Numbered from the stretch's first letter, positions 42,610 through 53,390 are shown. The stretch is DNA of 64,000 nucleotides from Motiliproteus sp. SC1-56 (GCF_017309075.1 NZ_JAEMGS010000004.1:124001-188000), one strand, 5' to 3'. Numbers and translations: made by a program. The notes: generated by a model not told the origin, from the sequence alone.

Positions 42610-42800
42610 TGAACACAGTTGAATTACGTGAAAAGTCCGCAGATGAGCTTAATCAAGAGCTGCTGAACCTGCTCAAGGAACAGTTCAATCTGCGGATGCA
42701 GAAAAGCTCTGGTCAGCTGGCGCAGACCCACCTGTTGGGTAAGGTGCGTCGTGACATTGCTCGCGTCAAAACAGTGCTGAACGAGAAGGCAGGTAACTAA
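42609..42800 (+). CDS. rpmC: 50S ribosomal protein L29
   Basis: 63 residues forming two long helices ([20 protein letters not shown] and [15 protein letters not shown]). It lies next to L23 at the tunnel exit and helps dock SRP. Coupled to rplP by a TAATG overlap. Confidence 0.97.
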   Translation: MNTVELREKSADELNQELLNLLKEQFNLRMQKSSGQLAQTHLLGKVRRDIARVKTVLNEKAGN

Positions 42801-42802
42801 GC

Positions 42803-43063
42803 ATGGCAGAGACTAAAATCCGCACTGCAACCGGCCGCGTTGTCAGTGACAAGATGGATAAGACCATCACAGTGCTGGTTGAGCGCAAGGAAAAGCACCC
42901 GATTTACGGGAAGTATGTCAAGCGCTCTACCAAGCTTCACGCTCACGACGAGAAGAACGAATGCGGTATGGGTGACCTGGTGACCATTCAGGAAACCCGT
43001 CCCTATTCCAAGTCGAAGTCCTGGGCCTTGGTAAAGATTGAAGAACGCGCTGCAAAGGTGTAA
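42803..43063 (+). CDS. rpsQ: 30S ribosomal protein S17
   Basis: 86 residues of OB fold: [20 protein letters not shown] and [19 protein letters not shown]. It is a primary binder of the 16S 5' domain. This is the last gene of the S10 segment; two hairpins separate it from rplN. Confidence 0.98.
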   Translation: MAETKIRTATGRVVSDKMDKTITVLVERKEKHPIYGKYVKRSTKLHAHDEKNECGMGDLVTIQETRPYSKSKSWALVKIEERAAKV

Positions 43064-43116
43064 GATATTGCGCCTTTGCTCCTAGAGCCGGATTTGCCCC
43101 GGAAGGGGCTGATCCG
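43052..43116 (+). promoter_or_regulatory. Two hairpins at the S10/spc junction
   Basis: GCAAAGGTG (43052-43060, overlapping the rpsQ stop) pairs with CGCCTTTGC (43071-43079, one G-U). Then CGGAT-TT-GCCCC (43089-43100) pairs with GGGGC-TG-ATCCG (43105-43116) around a GGAA tetraloop. They occupy the 77-bp gap before rplN, where E. coli has the spc promoter. No T-tract is present, so processing or partial attenuation is more likely than full termination. Confidence 0.45.
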
Positions 43117-43140
43117 AGCTACGAGTGATGGAGTAAGACC

Positions 43141-43512
43141 ATGATTCAAACAGAATCGATGCTTGATGTTGCTGATAACAGCGGCGCTAAGCGCGTTCAG
43201 TGCATTAAGGTACTGGGCGGCTCGCACCGTCGTTACGCTCGCATCGGGGATATCATCAAGGTTACCGTTAAGGAAGCAATTCCCCGCGGTAAGGTGAAAA
43301 AAGGCCAGGTGTTGAAGGCGGTAGTGGTTCGCACCCGTAAGGGCGTTCGTCGCGCTGACGGTTCCGTGATTCGCTTTGATACCAACTCTGCTGTGCTGTT
43401 GGGTGATACCAACGAGCAGCCGATCGGTACCCGTATTTTTGGCCCGGTAACGCGTGAGCTTCGCTCTGAGAAGTTCATGAAAATCATTTCCCTGGCGCCT
43501 GAAGTGCTGTAA
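43141..43512 (+). CDS. rplN: 50S ribosomal protein L14
   Basis: 123 residues with [20 protein letters not shown] and the conserved [15 protein letters not shown]. It forms bridge B8 with the small subunit and is the target of the silencing factor RsfS. First gene of the spc segment. Confidence 0.98.
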   Translation: MIQTESMLDVADNSGAKRVQCIKVLGGSHRRYARIGDIIKVTVKEAIPRGKVKKGQVLKAVVVRTRKGVRRADGSVIRFDTNSAVLLGDTNEQPIGTRIFGPVTRELRSEKFMKIISLAPEVL

Positions 43513-43544
43513 AGACGCGAACTCCGAGTAGTTTGTGTCCATGT

Positions 43545-43584
43545 AAAACGCTGAGACCCGACTCCGTCGGGGCCTCGGCGTTTT
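43545..43584 (+). terminator. Terminator-like hairpin between rplN and rplX
   Basis: AAAACGC...CCCGAC (43545-43562) pairs with GTCGGGG...GCGTTTT (43566-43584) with two small mismatched zones and a TCC loop. The 3' side supplies TTTT but is followed by GAGC, so it is at best a leaky terminator inside the spc operon. Confidence 0.5.
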
Positions 43585-43623
43585 GAGCATGAGAGGGTAG
43601 TAGGAAAGATAGGTAAAACAGCA

Positions 43624-43941
43624 ATGCGCAAAATTAGACGCGATGATGAAGTCATCGTTATTGCCGGTAAGGACAAGGGCAAGCGCGGTAAAATTCTCAA
43701 GGTGCTTGAGAATGACCGTTTTGTTGTCTCCGGCATCAACATGGTGAAAAAGCACACCAAGCCCAACCCGATGGCTGGCAAGCCTGGCGGTATCGTTGAG
43801 AAGGAAGCCCCGATTGCGGCTTCTAACGTTGCGATCTTCAATGCGGCCACCGGTAAAGGTGATCGTGTTGGCTTCAAGATCTTGGAAGACGGTACCAAGG
43901 TTCGTATTTTCAAATCCAACGGCGAAGTCGTCGGCGGCTAA
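43624..43941 (+). CDS. rplX: 50S ribosomal protein L24
   Basis: 105 residues with a KOW motif ([20 protein letters not shown]) and the loop [18 protein letters not shown]24 is the second large-subunit assembly initiator, binding the 23S 5' end. Its start follows the hairpin described above by 39 bp and has a GGAAAGAT stretch upstream. Confidence 0.97.
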   Translation: MRKIRRDDEVIVIAGKDKGKRGKILKVLENDRFVVSGINMVKKHTKPNPMAGKPGGIVEKEAPIAASNVAIFNAATGKGDRVGFKILEDGTKVRIFKSNGEVVGG

Positions 43942-43955
43942 GGGGGACTGGTACC

Positions 43956-44495
43956 ATGTCAAGATTGAAAGCGCTTTACAAAGACAAAGTCGCCCCTCAG
44001 CTCAAAGAAGAACTGAACCTGGCGAATGTCATGGAAATCCCCCGCATCACCAAGATCACCCTGAACATGGGTGTCGGTGAGGGCATCGGGGACAAGAAAA
44101 TGATCGAAAACGCCGTAGCCGATATGGAAGCCATCGCCGGTCAAAAGGCGGTCGTGACCAAGGCCCGCAAGTCCGTTGCCGGCTTCAAGGTCCGTGAAGG
44201 TTGGCCGATCGGCTGCAAGGTCACCCTGCGGGGCGAGCGTATGTGGGAATTCTTCGACCGTCTGGTCGATATCGCCATTCCCCGTATTCGTGACTTCCGG
44301 GGTCTGAATTCCAAGTCGTTTGACGGTCGTGGCAACTACAGCATGGGCGTTAAAGAGCAGATTATCTTCCCCGAGATCGACTACGACAAAGTCGACAAGC
44401 TGCGCGGTATGGATATCACCATTACCACCACTGCGCGTACTAACGAGGAAGGTCGTGCTCTGATGACCGCTCTGGGTTTCCCCTTCAAAAAGTAA
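43956..44495 (+). CDS. rplE: 50S ribosomal protein L5
   Basis: 179 residues with [18 protein letters not shown] and [20 protein letters not shown]. It binds 5S rRNA with L18 in the central protuberance and contacts P-site tRNA and S13. The start codon follows rplX by 14 bp. Confidence 0.98.
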   Translation: MSRLKALYKDKVAPQLKEELNLANVMEIPRITKITLNMGVGEGIGDKKMIENAVADMEAIAGQKAVVTKARKSVAGFKVREGWPIGCKVTLRGERMWEFFDRLVDIAIPRIRDFRGLNSKSFDGRGNYSMGVKEQIIFPEIDYDKVDKLRGMDITITTTARTNEEGRALMTALGFPFKK

Positions 44496-44507
44496 AGGTG
44501 GGTTGCT

Positions 44508-44813
44508 ATGGCTAAGGAATCAATGAAAGCGCGCGAAGCAAAGCGTGCCCGTACTGTGGCTAAGTACGCCGAAAAGCGTGCTCAGCTGAAGGCTATCATC
44601 GGTAATGTCAACGCCTCCGAAGAGGAGCGTTGGGACGCCCAGGTGGCGCTGCAGAAGCTGCCTCGTGATGCTAGCCCCGTTCGTCAGCAGCGTCGCTGCC
44701 AGATCACTGGTCGCCCCCACGCTGTCTACCGCAAGTTCGGCCTGTCCCGGACCCAGCTGCGTGAAGCCGCCATGCGCGGTGATGTACCCGGCCTTAAGAA
44801 AGCTAGTTGGTAA
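44508..44813 (+). CDS. rpsN: 30S ribosomal protein S14, zinc-free form
   Basis: 101 residues, the long form. The segment [19 protein letters not shown] lacks the paired CxxC zinc motifs of the short form, leaving a single cysteine. It sits in the 30S head with S10 and S3. The zinc-free form contrasts with the zinc-binding L36 encoded in the same cluster. Confidence 0.97.
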   Translation: MAKESMKAREAKRARTVAKYAEKRAQLKAIIGNVNASEEERWDAQVALQKLPRDASPVRQQRRCQITGRPHAVYRKFGLSRTQLREAAMRGDVPGLKKASW

Positions 44814-44862
44814 GCGGCGGCCTCTCTGGCCGCACAGCTGCACAATAGTGAGGACTCATTAA

Positions 44863-45255
44863 ATGAGCATGCAAGACACTCTTGCGGATATGTTTACGCG
44901 TATCCGTAATGGTCACATGGCTGAGAAGCAGTCTGTGTCCATGCCTTCCTCCACGCAGAAGGTGGCAGTCGCCAAGGTTCTGCAGGAAGAGGGTTACATC
45001 GCCGGTTACAACGTGGAGGGTGACGTCAAAGCCACTCTGACCGTTGAGCTGAAGTACTACGAAGGCAAGCCTGTTATCGAGAAGATCCAGCGTGTTAGCC
45101 GTCCCGGACTGCGTATCTACAAGTCCAAGGACGAGCTGCCCACCGTTTCTGGCGGTCTCGGCGTGGCCATCGTTTCCACCTCTAAAGGCGTCATGACCGA
45201 CCGGGCAGCCCGCGCTGCCGGTATCGGCGGTGAAGTCATCTGCACCGTTTTCTAA
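44863..45255 (+). CDS. rpsH: 30S ribosomal protein S8
   Basis: 130 residues starting [20 protein letters not shown] and ending with [20 protein letters not shown]. It organises the 16S central domain. In E. coli S8 also represses this operon by binding the rplE mRNA start; I did not test the fold here. Confidence 0.98.
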   Translation: MSMQDTLADMFTRIRNGHMAEKQSVSMPSSTQKVAVAKVLQEEGYIAGYNVEGDVKATLTVELKYYEGKPVIEKIQRVSRPGLRIYKSKDELPTVSGGLGVAIVSTSKGVMTDRAARAAGIGGEVICTVF

Positions 45256-45265
45256 GGAGGCTGGG

Positions 45266-45799
45266 ATGTCACGTATTGCAAAAGCACCCGTCACCCTTCC
45301 TTCCGGTGTGGAAGCGAAGCTCGACGGACAGACTCTGAACGTTAAAGGTGGCAAGGGCGCTCTCGAGCTGGCCGTTCACCAGGACGTTGAAGTGAAGAAC
45401 GAAGAGGGTGCGCTCAAGTTCGCTCCCCGTAACGGCTCCAAGCAGGCTGTTGCGCTGGCAGGTACCATGCGTGCTCTGGCCAACAACATGGTCAAGGGCG
45501 TCAGCGAAGGCTTCGAGCGTAAGCTTGAGCTGATCGGTGTAGGTTACCGTGCCGCCGTTAAGGGCCAGGTGCTGAACCTGACCCTGGGCTTCTCTCACCC
45601 CATCGACTATCAGCTGCCCGAAGGGGTCTCTGCCGAGATGGCCGGTCAGACCGGTATCATCCTCAAGGGTGCCGACAAGCAGAAGCTGGGTCAGGCCGCC
45701 GCAGAGATTCGCGCCTTCCGTCCGCCCGAGCCTTACAAGGGCAAGGGTGTTCGTTATGCCGACGAATATGTGCGTCGTAAAGAAGCTAAGAAGAAATAG
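45266..45799 (+). CDS. rplF: 50S ribosomal protein L6
   Basis: 177 residues with [20 protein letters not shown] and the second domain [18 protein letters not shown]. It lies near the sarcin-ricin loop and the factor-binding site. ATG 45266 follows AGGAGG with ideal spacing; the longer frame from 45230 starts within rpsH. Confidence 0.98.
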   Translation: MSRIAKAPVTLPSGVEAKLDGQTLNVKGGKGALELAVHQDVEVKNEEGALKFAPRNGSKQAVALAGTMRALANNMVKGVSEGFERKLELIGVGYRAAVKGQVLNLTLGFSHPIDYQLPEGVSAEMAGQTGIILKGADKQKLGQAAAEIRAFRPPEPYKGKGVRYADEYVRRKEAKKK

Positions 45800-45811
45800 T
45801 AGGGCAGGATT

Positions 45812-46162
45812 ATGAGCGTAAAGAAAGATTCTCGTCTGCGTCGTGCCCGTCGCTCCCGCATGCAGATGCGTGAGCTGGGTGCTACACGCCTGTGCGTTCA
45901 TCGCACACCCCGTCACATCTACGCGCAGGTCATCTCCGGCGACGGCGACAAGGTGCTGGTCAGCGCCTCTACCGTCGAGAAGGATCTGCGTGCAGGCGCT
46001 ACCAGCAACGTTGATGCAGCCACCAAGGTGGGTCAGCTGATTGCAGAGCGCGCCAAGGGTGCAGGCATCACCAAGGTTGCTTTCGACCGTTCCGGGTTCA
46101 AATACCACGGACGCGTCAAGGCGTTGGCAGAAGCGGCGCGTGAAGGCGGCCTGGAATTCTAA
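45812..46162 (+). CDS. rplR: 50S ribosomal protein L18
   Basis: 116 residues with the basic N-terminus [20 protein letters not shown] that binds 5S rRNA, and [20 protein letters not shown] at the end. Partner of L5 in delivering 5S rRNA to the large subunit. Confidence 0.98.
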   Translation: MSVKKDSRLRRARRSRMQMRELGATRLCVHRTPRHIYAQVISGDGDKVLVSASTVEKDLRAGATSNVDAATKVGQLIAERAKGAGITKVAFDRSGFKYHGRVKALAEAAREGGLEF

Positions 46163-46172
46163 GGGTTAGGTT

Positions 46173-46673
46173 ATGGCAAATCACGAACAGAAAGATGGCG
46201 ATCTGCAGGAAAAGCTGGTTCAGGTAAACCGCGTCGCCAAAGTAGTGAAGGGTGGCCGTATCTTCGGTTTCACCGCCCTGACCGTGGTCGGCGATGGCAA
46301 CGGTAAGGTCGGCTTCGGCCGCGGTAAGGCGCGTGAAGTGCCGGTCGCGATCCAGAAGGCGATGGAGCAGGCGCGTCGCAACATGATCAAGGTCGACCTC
46401 AACGGTCACACCATTCAGTATCCGATCAAGGCGCGTCACGGCGGCTCCAAGGTCTACATGCAGCCTGCCTCCGAGGGTACCGGTGTTATCGCCGGCGGCG
46501 CCATGCGTGCGGTCCTGGAAATGGCCGGCGTTCACAACGTACTGGCCAAGTGCTACGGCTCCACCAACCCGGTGAACGTAGTTCGCGCGACCATCAATGG
46601 TCTCAAGGCTATGTCCGCGCCGGAAGACATTGCCGCCAAGCGTGGCAAATCCGTTGAAGAGATTCTGGGGTAA
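46173..46673 (+). CDS. rpsE: 30S ribosomal protein S5
   Basis: 166 residues with the double-stranded-RNA-like N-terminal domain ([20 protein letters not shown]) and the C-terminal [19 protein letters not shown]5 acts in decoding accuracy and mRNA unwinding at the entry channel. The loop [18 protein letters not shown] is the spectinomycin-linked region and looks wild type. Confidence 0.98.
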   Translation: MANHEQKDGDLQEKLVQVNRVAKVVKGGRIFGFTALTVVGDGNGKVGFGRGKAREVPVAIQKAMEQARRNMIKVDLNGHTIQYPIKARHGGSKVYMQPASEGTGVIAGGAMRAVLEMAGVHNVLAKCYGSTNPVNVVRATINGLKAMSAPEDIAAKRGKSVEEILG

Positions 46674-46679
46674 TCTGCG

Positions 46680-46862
46680 ATGGCTAAGACAATGAAAGTG
46701 ACTCAGACTCGTAGCTCCATCGGCACCCTGCCCAAGCACAAGCTGTGCCTGAAGGGCCTGGGTCTGCGCCGCATCGGGCATACAGTCGAAGTTGAGGATA
46801 CCCCTTCGGTTCGCGGCCTGGTTAACAAGGTTAACTACATGGTTCGCGTCGAAGGCGAATAA
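46680..46862 (+). CDS. rpmD: 50S ribosomal protein L30
   Basis: 60 residues, [17 protein letters not shown] and [18 protein letters not shown], a small 23S-binding protein absent from some bacteria. It starts 6 bp after rpsE. Confidence 0.97.
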   Translation: MAKTMKVTQTRSSIGTLPKHKLCLKGLGLRRIGHTVEVEDTPSVRGLVNKVNYMVRVEGE

Positions 46863-46876
46863 CGGAGAAAGACATC

Positions 46877-47311
46877 ATGCGTCTGAATACTCTGAGCCCG
46901 GGTGCCGGCTCCAAGAAGGCCCCTAAGCGGGTCGGTCGTGGTATCGGTAGCGGCCTGGGCAAGACCGGCGGTCGCGGTCACAAGGGTCTGAAGTCCCGCT
47001 CCGGCGGTACCGTCAAGCCCGGTTTCGAAGGCGGTCAAATGCCTTTGCAGCGCCGTCTGCCGAAATTCGGCTTTACCTCCCGTCAAGCTGCCTACCGCGC
47101 CGAGATTCGTCTCAACGAACTGGCCAAGGTAGAGGCTGACGTGATTGATCTGGCGGCTCTCGAGCAGGCCGATATCATCAGCCGTGACATCAAGGAAGCC
47201 AAGGTGATCCTGTCCGGTGAAATCTCCAAGCCCGTTACCGTTAAGGGCTTGAAGGTCACCAAGGGCGCCAAGGCGGCTATCGAAGCGGCAGGCGGAAAAG
47301 TCGAGGACTAA
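46877..47311 (+). CDS. rplO: 50S ribosomal protein L15
   Basis: 144 residues with the glycine- and lysine-rich extension [19 protein letters not shown] that threads into 23S rRNA, then [18 protein letters not shown]. It joins late in large-subunit assembly. secY begins directly after its stop. Confidence 0.98.
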   Translation: MRLNTLSPGAGSKKAPKRVGRGIGSGLGKTGGRGHKGLKSRSGGTVKPGFEGGQMPLQRRLPKFGFTSRQAAYRAEIRLNELAKVEADVIDLAALEQADIISRDIKEAKVILSGEISKPVTVKGLKVTKGAKAAIEAAGGKVED

Positions 47312-48637
<1,326 letters not shown>

Positions 48638-48658
48638 CCGATCCATTTGGAGTAGATC

Positions 48659-48775
48659 ATGAAAGTACGTGCATCTGTTAAGAAGATCTGCCGTAACTGC
48701 AAGATTGTACGTCGCAACGGTTCCGTTCGCGTCATCTGCAAAGCCGAACCTCGCCACAAGCAGCGTCAGGGCTAA
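48659..48775 (+). CDS. rpmJ: 50S ribosomal protein L36, zinc-binding form
   Basis: 38 residues read directly from the sequence: starts [19 protein letters not shown] and ends [12 protein letters not shown]11, C14, C27 and H33 form the zinc ribbon, so this is the C+ paralogue. GGAG lies 8 nt before ATG 48659. Confidence 0.97.
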   Translation: MKVRASVKKICRNCKIVRRNGSVRVICKAEPRHKQRQG

Positions 48776-48816
48776 GCCCGGTTGCAAGAGTGCGAAAGGC
48801 TAGCAAGGGATATGGG

Positions 48817-48845
48817 TTGATTTATAAACAATCAGCCCGTATAAT
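48817..48845 (+). promoter_or_regulatory. Sigma-70 promoter of the alpha operon
   Basis: TTGATT (48817-48822) and TATAAT (48840-48845) are 17 nt apart, about 70 bp upstream of rpsM. The pair is bracketed by a 9-bp inverted repeat GCGAAAGGC (48792-48800) and GCCTTTCGC (48851-48859). Transcription would start near 48852. Confidence 0.8.
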
Positions 48846-48870
48846 CCTGCGCCTTTCGCGGAAGGTTAAA

Positions 48871-48917
48871 GTACCGCGCCATCCTAGAGCGGATGGCCGA
48901 TAAACGGAGTAAATTGA
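48871..48917 (+). promoter_or_regulatory. rpsM leader hairpin (candidate S4 control site)
   Basis: GCCATCC (48878-48884) pairs with GGATGGC (48891-48897) around TAGAGC, just before the rpsM ribosome-binding site. In E. coli, S4 represses this operon through a pseudoknot at the same place. I see the hairpin but have not established the pseudoknot. Confidence 0.4.
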
Positions 48918-49274
48918 ATGGCCCGTATAGCTGGCGTCAACATCCCAGACAATAAGCATGCGGTAATCTCCCTGACTTACATCTTTGGTATCGGCCGTAC
49001 CACTGCCGCACAGCTGTGCAGCGCAGTTGGCGTCGAGCCGAGCGTAAAGATCGGAGACCTGTCTGAGGACCAACTGGATAGTCTGCGTACAGAAGTTGCA
49101 AAGCTGACTGTAGAAGGCGACCTCCGTCGTGAGGTCAACATGAATATCAAGCGTCTTATGGACCTGGGTTGCTACCGTGGCATTCGCCATCGTCGCAGCC
49201 TTCCCCTTCGTGGGCAGCGCACCAAAACCAATGCGCGTACCCGTAAGGGCCCCCGCAAGCCGATCCGTAAGTAA
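48918..49274 (+). CDS. rpsM: 30S ribosomal protein S13
   Basis: 118 residues: [20 protein letters not shown], a helix-two-turn-helix, and the tail [20 protein letters not shown] that contacts P-site tRNA. It forms bridges B1a and B1b with the large subunit. First gene of the alpha operon. Confidence 0.98.
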   Translation: MARIAGVNIPDNKHAVISLTYIFGIGRTTAAQLCSAVGVEPSVKIGDLSEDQLDSLRTEVAKLTVEGDLRREVNMNIKRLMDLGCYRGIRHRRSLPLRGQRTKTNARTRKGPRKPIRK

Positions 49275-49293
49275 GCGATAGGAATGACCCGAC

Positions 49294-49680
49294 ATGGCTA
49301 AGCCAACTCGCACACGCAAGAAGATTAAGAAGCAGGTAGTGGATGGGTTCGCCCACGTACACGCCTCTTTTAACAACACCATCGTGACCATCACTGACCG
49401 TCAGGGTAATACCCTGAGCTGGGCGACTGCTGGCGGCTCCGGCTTCCGTGGTTCCCGTAAGAGCACCCCCTTTGCTGCCCAGGTGGCCGCAGAGCGCGCG
49501 GGTGTTGCAGCTCAGGAATACGGCCTGAAGAACCTCGACGTATTCGTCAAGGGTCCTGGGCCGGGTCGTGAATCCGCCGTTCGTGCACTGAACAACGCCG
49601 GTTTCAAGATCACCAACATTACCGACGTGACGCCCATCCCGCATAACGGATGTCGTCCCCCCAAGAAGCGTCGCGTTTAA
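49294..49680 (+). CDS. rpsK: 30S ribosomal protein S11
   Basis: 128 residues with [20 protein letters not shown] and the C-terminal [18 protein letters not shown] on the platform near the mRNA exit. The Asn-Gly in HNGC is the isoaspartate-prone site known from E. coli. Confidence 0.98.
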   Translation: MAKPTRTRKKIKKQVVDGFAHVHASFNNTIVTITDRQGNTLSWATAGGSGFRGSRKSTPFAAQVAAERAGVAAQEYGLKNLDVFVKGPGPGRESAVRALNNAGFKITNITDVTPIPHNGCRPPKKRRV

Positions 49681-49695
49681 TCAGGAGACGGTATA

Positions 49696-50316
49696 ATGGC
49701 TCGTTACATTGGACCTAAATGTAAACTGTCTCGCCGCGAAGGAACCGACCTGTTCCTGAAGAGCGGTGTCCGCGCGCTGGATTCCAAGTGCAAGGCAGAG
49801 ACTCCCCCCGGCGTACACGGTGCGCGCCGCAGCCGCCTGTCCGACTACGGTCTGCAGCTGCGTGAGAAGCAGAAAGTACGCCGCACCTACGGCGTTCTGG
49901 AGCGTCAGTTCCGCAGCTACTACAAGGAAGCCGCCCGTCTGAAAGGCGCTACCGGTGAAGTCCTGCTGCAGCTGCTGGAAGGACGTCTGGATAACGTTGT
50001 ATACCGCATGGGCTTCGGCTCGACTCGTGCGGAAGCCCGTCAGATCGTATCTCACAAAGCGATTCTGGTGAATGGCAAGACGGTCAACATTCCCTCATAC
50101 CAGGTACAGGCCGGAGACGTCGTCTCCGTGCGTGAGAAGGCCAAGAACCAGCTGCGCATCAAGAGCGCCCTGGAACTGGCTGCTCAGCGTGCCCCGGTAG
50201 AGTGGGTCGAAGTCGACAGCAGCAAGATGGAAGGTACCTTCAAGGCTAAGCCTGAGCGTGCCGAGCTGTCCGCTGAGATCAACGAACACCTGATCGTCGA
50301 GCTTTACTCCAAGTAA
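49696..50316 (+). CDS. rpsD: 30S ribosomal protein S4
   Basis: 206 residues: [20 protein letters not shown] and an S4 RNA-binding domain ([20 protein letters not shown]). It is a primary assembly protein, affects decoding fidelity, and is the autogenous repressor of this operon in E. coli. Confidence 0.98.
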   Translation: MARYIGPKCKLSRREGTDLFLKSGVRALDSKCKAETPPGVHGARRSRLSDYGLQLREKQKVRRTYGVLERQFRSYYKEAARLKGATGEVLLQLLEGRLDNVVYRMGFGSTRAEARQIVSHKAILVNGKTVNIPSYQVQAGDVVSVREKAKNQLRIKSALELAAQRAPVEWVEVDSSKMEGTFKAKPERAELSAEINEHLIVELYSK

Positions 50317-50343
50317 GACCCAATTGCTAGGTGGATAGATAGA

Positions 50344-51345
50344 ATGCAGGCTTCAGTAAACGAATTTCTTAGCCCCAGCCGTATTGACGTCGAAGAGATC
50401 AGCGCTACCCGCGCCAAGGTTTCTTTGGAGCCGCTTGAGCGCGGCTTCGGTCATACCCTGGGCAACGCGCTGCGACGGATTCTTCTGTCGTCTATGCCCG
50501 GCAGCGCGATCTCCGAAGTGGAGATCGACGGTGTGCAGCACGAGTACAGCTCAATCGAGGGTGTACAGGAGGATGTCATCGAGATCCTGCTGAACCTCAA
50601 GGGTGTGGCCGTTTCCCTGCACAGTGGCGACGAAGCGCTCCTGACCCTGAGCAAGAAAGGTCCCGGTGTCGTTACCGCCGGTGACATTCAGCTCACTCAG
50701 GACGTGGAACTGATCAATCCTGATCATGTGATCGCTCACCTGAGCGATAACGCCGAGCTGAGCATGCAGCTGAAAGTCACCCGTGGCCGCGGTTACGTAC
50801 CCGCCGACACCCGTGACAGCGGTGAAGAAGAGACTCGTCCCATCGGTCGCCTGCTGCTTGACGCAACCTACAGCCCGGTTCGTCGGGTTTCCTACGTGGT
50901 CGAGAGCGCGCGTGTAGAGCAGCGCACCGACCTTGACAAGCTGGTGATCGATCTTGAGACCACCGGCGCCATCGATCCCGAAGAGGCGATTCGTCGCTCC
51001 GCTACCATCCTGCAGCAGCAGCTGGTGGCCTTCGTGGACCTCGAGAGTGCGGAAACCGCTACCGAGTCCCAGCCCGAGCCGGAGATTGATCCGATCCTGC
51101 TGCGCCCGGTAGACGACCTGGAACTGACTGTTCGCTCCGCGAACTGTCTCAAGGCTGAGAACCTGTACTACATCGGTGACCTGATCCAGCGCACCGAAGT
51201 GGAACTGCTCAAGACCCCCAACCTGGGTAAGAAGTCCCTGACCGAAATCAAGGACGTTCTGGCCTCCAAGGGGCTCTCTCTCGGCATGCGTCTGGAAAAC
51301 TGGCCGCCTGCAAGCCTGAAGAACGACGACAAGGTCGCTTCCTAA
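50344..51345 (+). CDS. rpoA: RNA polymerase alpha subunit
   Basis: 333 residues. The N-terminal dimerisation domain has [20 protein letters not shown] and [20 protein letters not shown]. An acidic linker ([12 protein letters not shown]) leads to the C-terminal domain [20 protein letters not shown], then [16 protein letters not shown], which contacts UP elements and activators. Position between rpsD and rplQ is standard. Confidence 0.98.
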   Translation: MQASVNEFLSPSRIDVEEISATRAKVSLEPLERGFGHTLGNALRRILLSSMPGSAISEVEIDGVQHEYSSIEGVQEDVIEILLNLKGVAVSLHSGDEALLTLSKKGPGVVTAGDIQLTQDVELINPDHVIAHLSDNAELSMQLKVTRGRGYVPADTRDSGEEETRPIGRLLLDATYSPVRRVSYVVESARVEQRTDLDKLVIDLETTGAIDPEEAIRRSATILQQQLVAFVDLESAETATESQPEPEIDPILLRPVDDLELTVRSANCLKAENLYYIGDLIQRTEVELLKTPNLGKKSLTEIKDVLASKGLSLGMRLENWPPASLKNDDKVAS

Positions 51346-51388
51346 GCGACCTTGAACGACAAACGTTTAGTTTTGTAAGGAATTAAAC

Positions 51389-51790
51389 ATGCGCCATCGT
51401 AAGAGTGGTCGTCACCTGAATCGCACAAGCTCCCATCGCCAGGCGATGTTCAAGAACATGGCTGTGTCCCTGTTCGAGCACGAGCTGATCAAGACGACCC
51501 TGCCCAAAGCTAAAGAGCTGCGCCGCGTCGCCGAGCCGCTGATTACACTGGCTAAGGAAGACTCCGTAGCAAATCGCCGTCTGGCGTTCTCCCGCACTCG
51601 CAGCAAGTCTGCAGTCGGCAAACTGTTCAACGAGCTGGGACCGCGCTACGCGAACCGTCCCGGTGGTTACGTGCGTATTCTCAAGTGCGGCTTCCGCGCT
51701 GGTGACAATGCGCCCATGGCCTACGTTGAGCTGGTTGACCGTCCTGCCGTTGAGGCAGGCGAGGATGTGGCTGAGTCCGCTGAAGACTAA
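51389..51790 (+). CDS. rplQ: 50S ribosomal protein L17
   Basis: 133 residues: [20 protein letters not shown], then [20 protein letters not shown], and an acidic C-terminal tail ([13 protein letters not shown]) longer than in E. coli. It sits near the tunnel exit. Last gene of the supercluster, followed by a strong terminator. Confidence 0.98.
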   Translation: MRHRKSGRHLNRTSSHRQAMFKNMAVSLFEHELIKTTLPKAKELRRVAEPLITLAKEDSVANRRLAFSRTRSKSAVGKLFNELGPRYANRPGGYVRILKCGFRAGDNAPMAYVELVDRPAVEAGEDVAESAED

Positions 51791-51812
51791 AGCCCGCGGT
51801 AGCTAGACCTTG

Positions 51813-51841
51813 AAAAGCCCGGCCAAGCGCCGGGCTTTTTT
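51813..51841 (+). terminator. Intrinsic terminator after rplQ
   Basis: AAAAGCCCGGC (51813-51823) pairs with GCCGGGCTTTT (51829-51839) around CAAGC, with six consecutive T residues on the 3' side. It closes the alpha operon. Confidence 0.92.
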
Positions 51842-52526
51842 GTGGCTGGTGCCAAGGGCGCTGGCAGCTGGCGGCGCAAAGCAGTCCTTTTGGGGTTGTT
51901 TTGGTGGGCCGATGGTTTGGGTGTTTCAGATTGCTTGTTGAAAGGGGACGATGATTATTTGTTGCGCCCACCCGGGCGTCTTCATTTCTTTGCCGCGCGG
52001 CAAAGAAACAGAAGCAAAGAAACCGCGCCCCAATCAACCGCCCTGCGGGTACGCGCCTGCGGCGCTATGAAAGCCAAACGGAGGCGACCATACGCGCCAT
52101 CCTTGGCGGGGATGGCCGGATCGTCATCCTTGACGATCCCCTTCGGGCCATTTTCAGTCTGGCTTTCATCGATTGATAGGGGACCCTGGGGGGCTTTCCG
52201 AAGCGACGATGCTCGCCTACAGGCCTCATGTTGCCGGTCAGTCAGCGCTGCCGTTGCCTCAGGCAACTCCCTGGTTCCCTTTCGTAATCGTTCAAAGTCA
52301 GCATGATTAGGCCCAAGCTGACTTTGAGAGCGCCAAAGGCGCGTACCCAAAGGGCGATTGCGCAAGGGTCGCCTGGGATCGCCAAGGGGATGGCGAAACA
52401 TTCCCTTGGTCCGCCCGGCCGGGGCGGAATAAAACTTCGCCTACACGCCGAAAATGAGCCTAAAAAAAAGAACCGCAAACGTTAGCTTTTCGCCGAATAC
52501 CGACCGTAGAAACGGGCCGGCCTATT
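51842..52526. repeat. Palindrome-rich non-coding region
   Basis: These 685 bp hold no convincing gene. Inverted repeats seen: a 24-bp perfect palindrome made of TTTCTTTGCCGC and its complement (51985-52008), followed by a second GCAAAGAAAC (52014); GCCATCC/GGATGGC (52096-52116); GGATCGTCA-TCCT-TGACGATCC (52118-52139); ATGAAAGCCA (about 52067) with TGGCTTTCAT (about 52162); and CAAAGTCAGC with GCTGACTTTG (about 52294-52327). The density suggests a dispersed intergenic repeat family. Several frames are open on both strands but none has a ribosome-binding site or a recognisable protein. Confidence 0.6.
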
Positions 52527-53282
52527 TCACTTTTCGATGTGCCTCAGCTTCCCCATCAGCCCGGCATAGTGCGCCCCCCGCCAATACACCTGGCGACAGT
52601 CGTCGCAACGATAGAAGGTGTCGTAGCTGCGCCGAGTCCCCGGCGGTAGCTCCTTCTCCACGTCAGCCCTGTTCACTTTGGCCACTAAACCGTTGCAGTT
52701 GATGCAGCGGCTTAGCGGCCGGTACTGGCCGCCCAGTCCAAGGGCGTCGGCCACCTCGCCGACCTGATCCGTTGGATCGGTATGGCGGACGAAATAGCCC
52801 CAAGACACCCGGGCCTGCTTGAGGATGCCCAGGTCCCGAGTGAGAATGATGCGGCCCTGGGCCAGGGCCAGGTCGATGATGACGGGGTCATCCAAGTCGT
52901 TGCTCCAGAAGCAGTCAAAACCGAGCAGTCGCAGTTCCCGGCAGAGCTTGCCGAGGTGGACGTCGAGGATAAAACGGCGCGGCGAGGGCAGGGGCGTGTC
53001 CCAGCGGTCGGCCTGATCCGGCAATAGATGCTGGAGGCGGGGGTAAACGCTGATCCGTTCGCCCCCGTGCAGTCGAAAGGTCGGCGGGCGGGGGTGGCTA
53101 TCCACAAGAACCAGGGACACCTCGGGGTGAGGCACCCCCTGGGCCTGGATGCTGTCCCGCAGTCCGACGGGGCCGCCGAAACGGTAGGGCGCGGGCCCTT
53201 GGCGGCGCTGACCGGGCAGGAAATCATTGAGGGCCCCGTAAAAACGGAACCGGGCCTCGCGCGGGGGGCGTTCGTGGTTCAC
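52527..53282 (-). CDS. Mut7-C RNase-domain protein with N-terminal ubiquitin-like fold
   Basis: A 251-residue protein. The N-terminal part (ARFRFYGALNDFLP and GERISVYPRL) is the ubiquitin-like region. The Mut7-C PIN-like nuclease domain follows, with RFILDVHLGKLCRELRLLG, SNDLDDPVIIDLALAQGRII and LTRDLGILKQ (conserved aspartates). The end is a zinc ribbon (CINCNGL and CDDCRQVYW). The family is predicted to cleave RNA, possibly tRNA; the function is not established. GTG 53282 has AAGGA 8 nt upstream; TTG 53288 is in frame but too close. It lies 109 bp downstream of uvrA on the same strand. Confidence 0.85.
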   Translation of the reverse strand: MNHERPPREARFRFYGALNDFLPGQRRQGPAPYRFGGPVGLRDSIQAQGVPHPEVSLVLVDSHPRPPTFRLHGGERISVYPRLQHLLPDQADRWDTPLPSPRRFILDVHLGKLCRELRLLGFDCFWSNDLDDPVIIDLALAQGRIILTRDLGILKQARVSWGYFVRHTDPTDQVGEVADALGLGGQYRPLSRCINCNGLVAKVNRADVEKELPPGTRRSYDTFYRCDDCRQVYWRGAHYAGLMGKLRHIEK

Positions 53283-53390
53283 GGACAAGGTCCTTCAGGG
53301 CTGCTCTACTGAGCTTAGACCCTTGCCATTAGATCCTTGCCCTTATACCCGAAGGCGCCTTCGTCCCCCGCTGGGCCGTGCGCTTGCCGC

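Noticed and set aside
51842-52401. Overlapping frames on both strands after rplQ
   Set aside because: They fall in the palindrome-rich region, read inverted repeats, and lack ribosome-binding sites.
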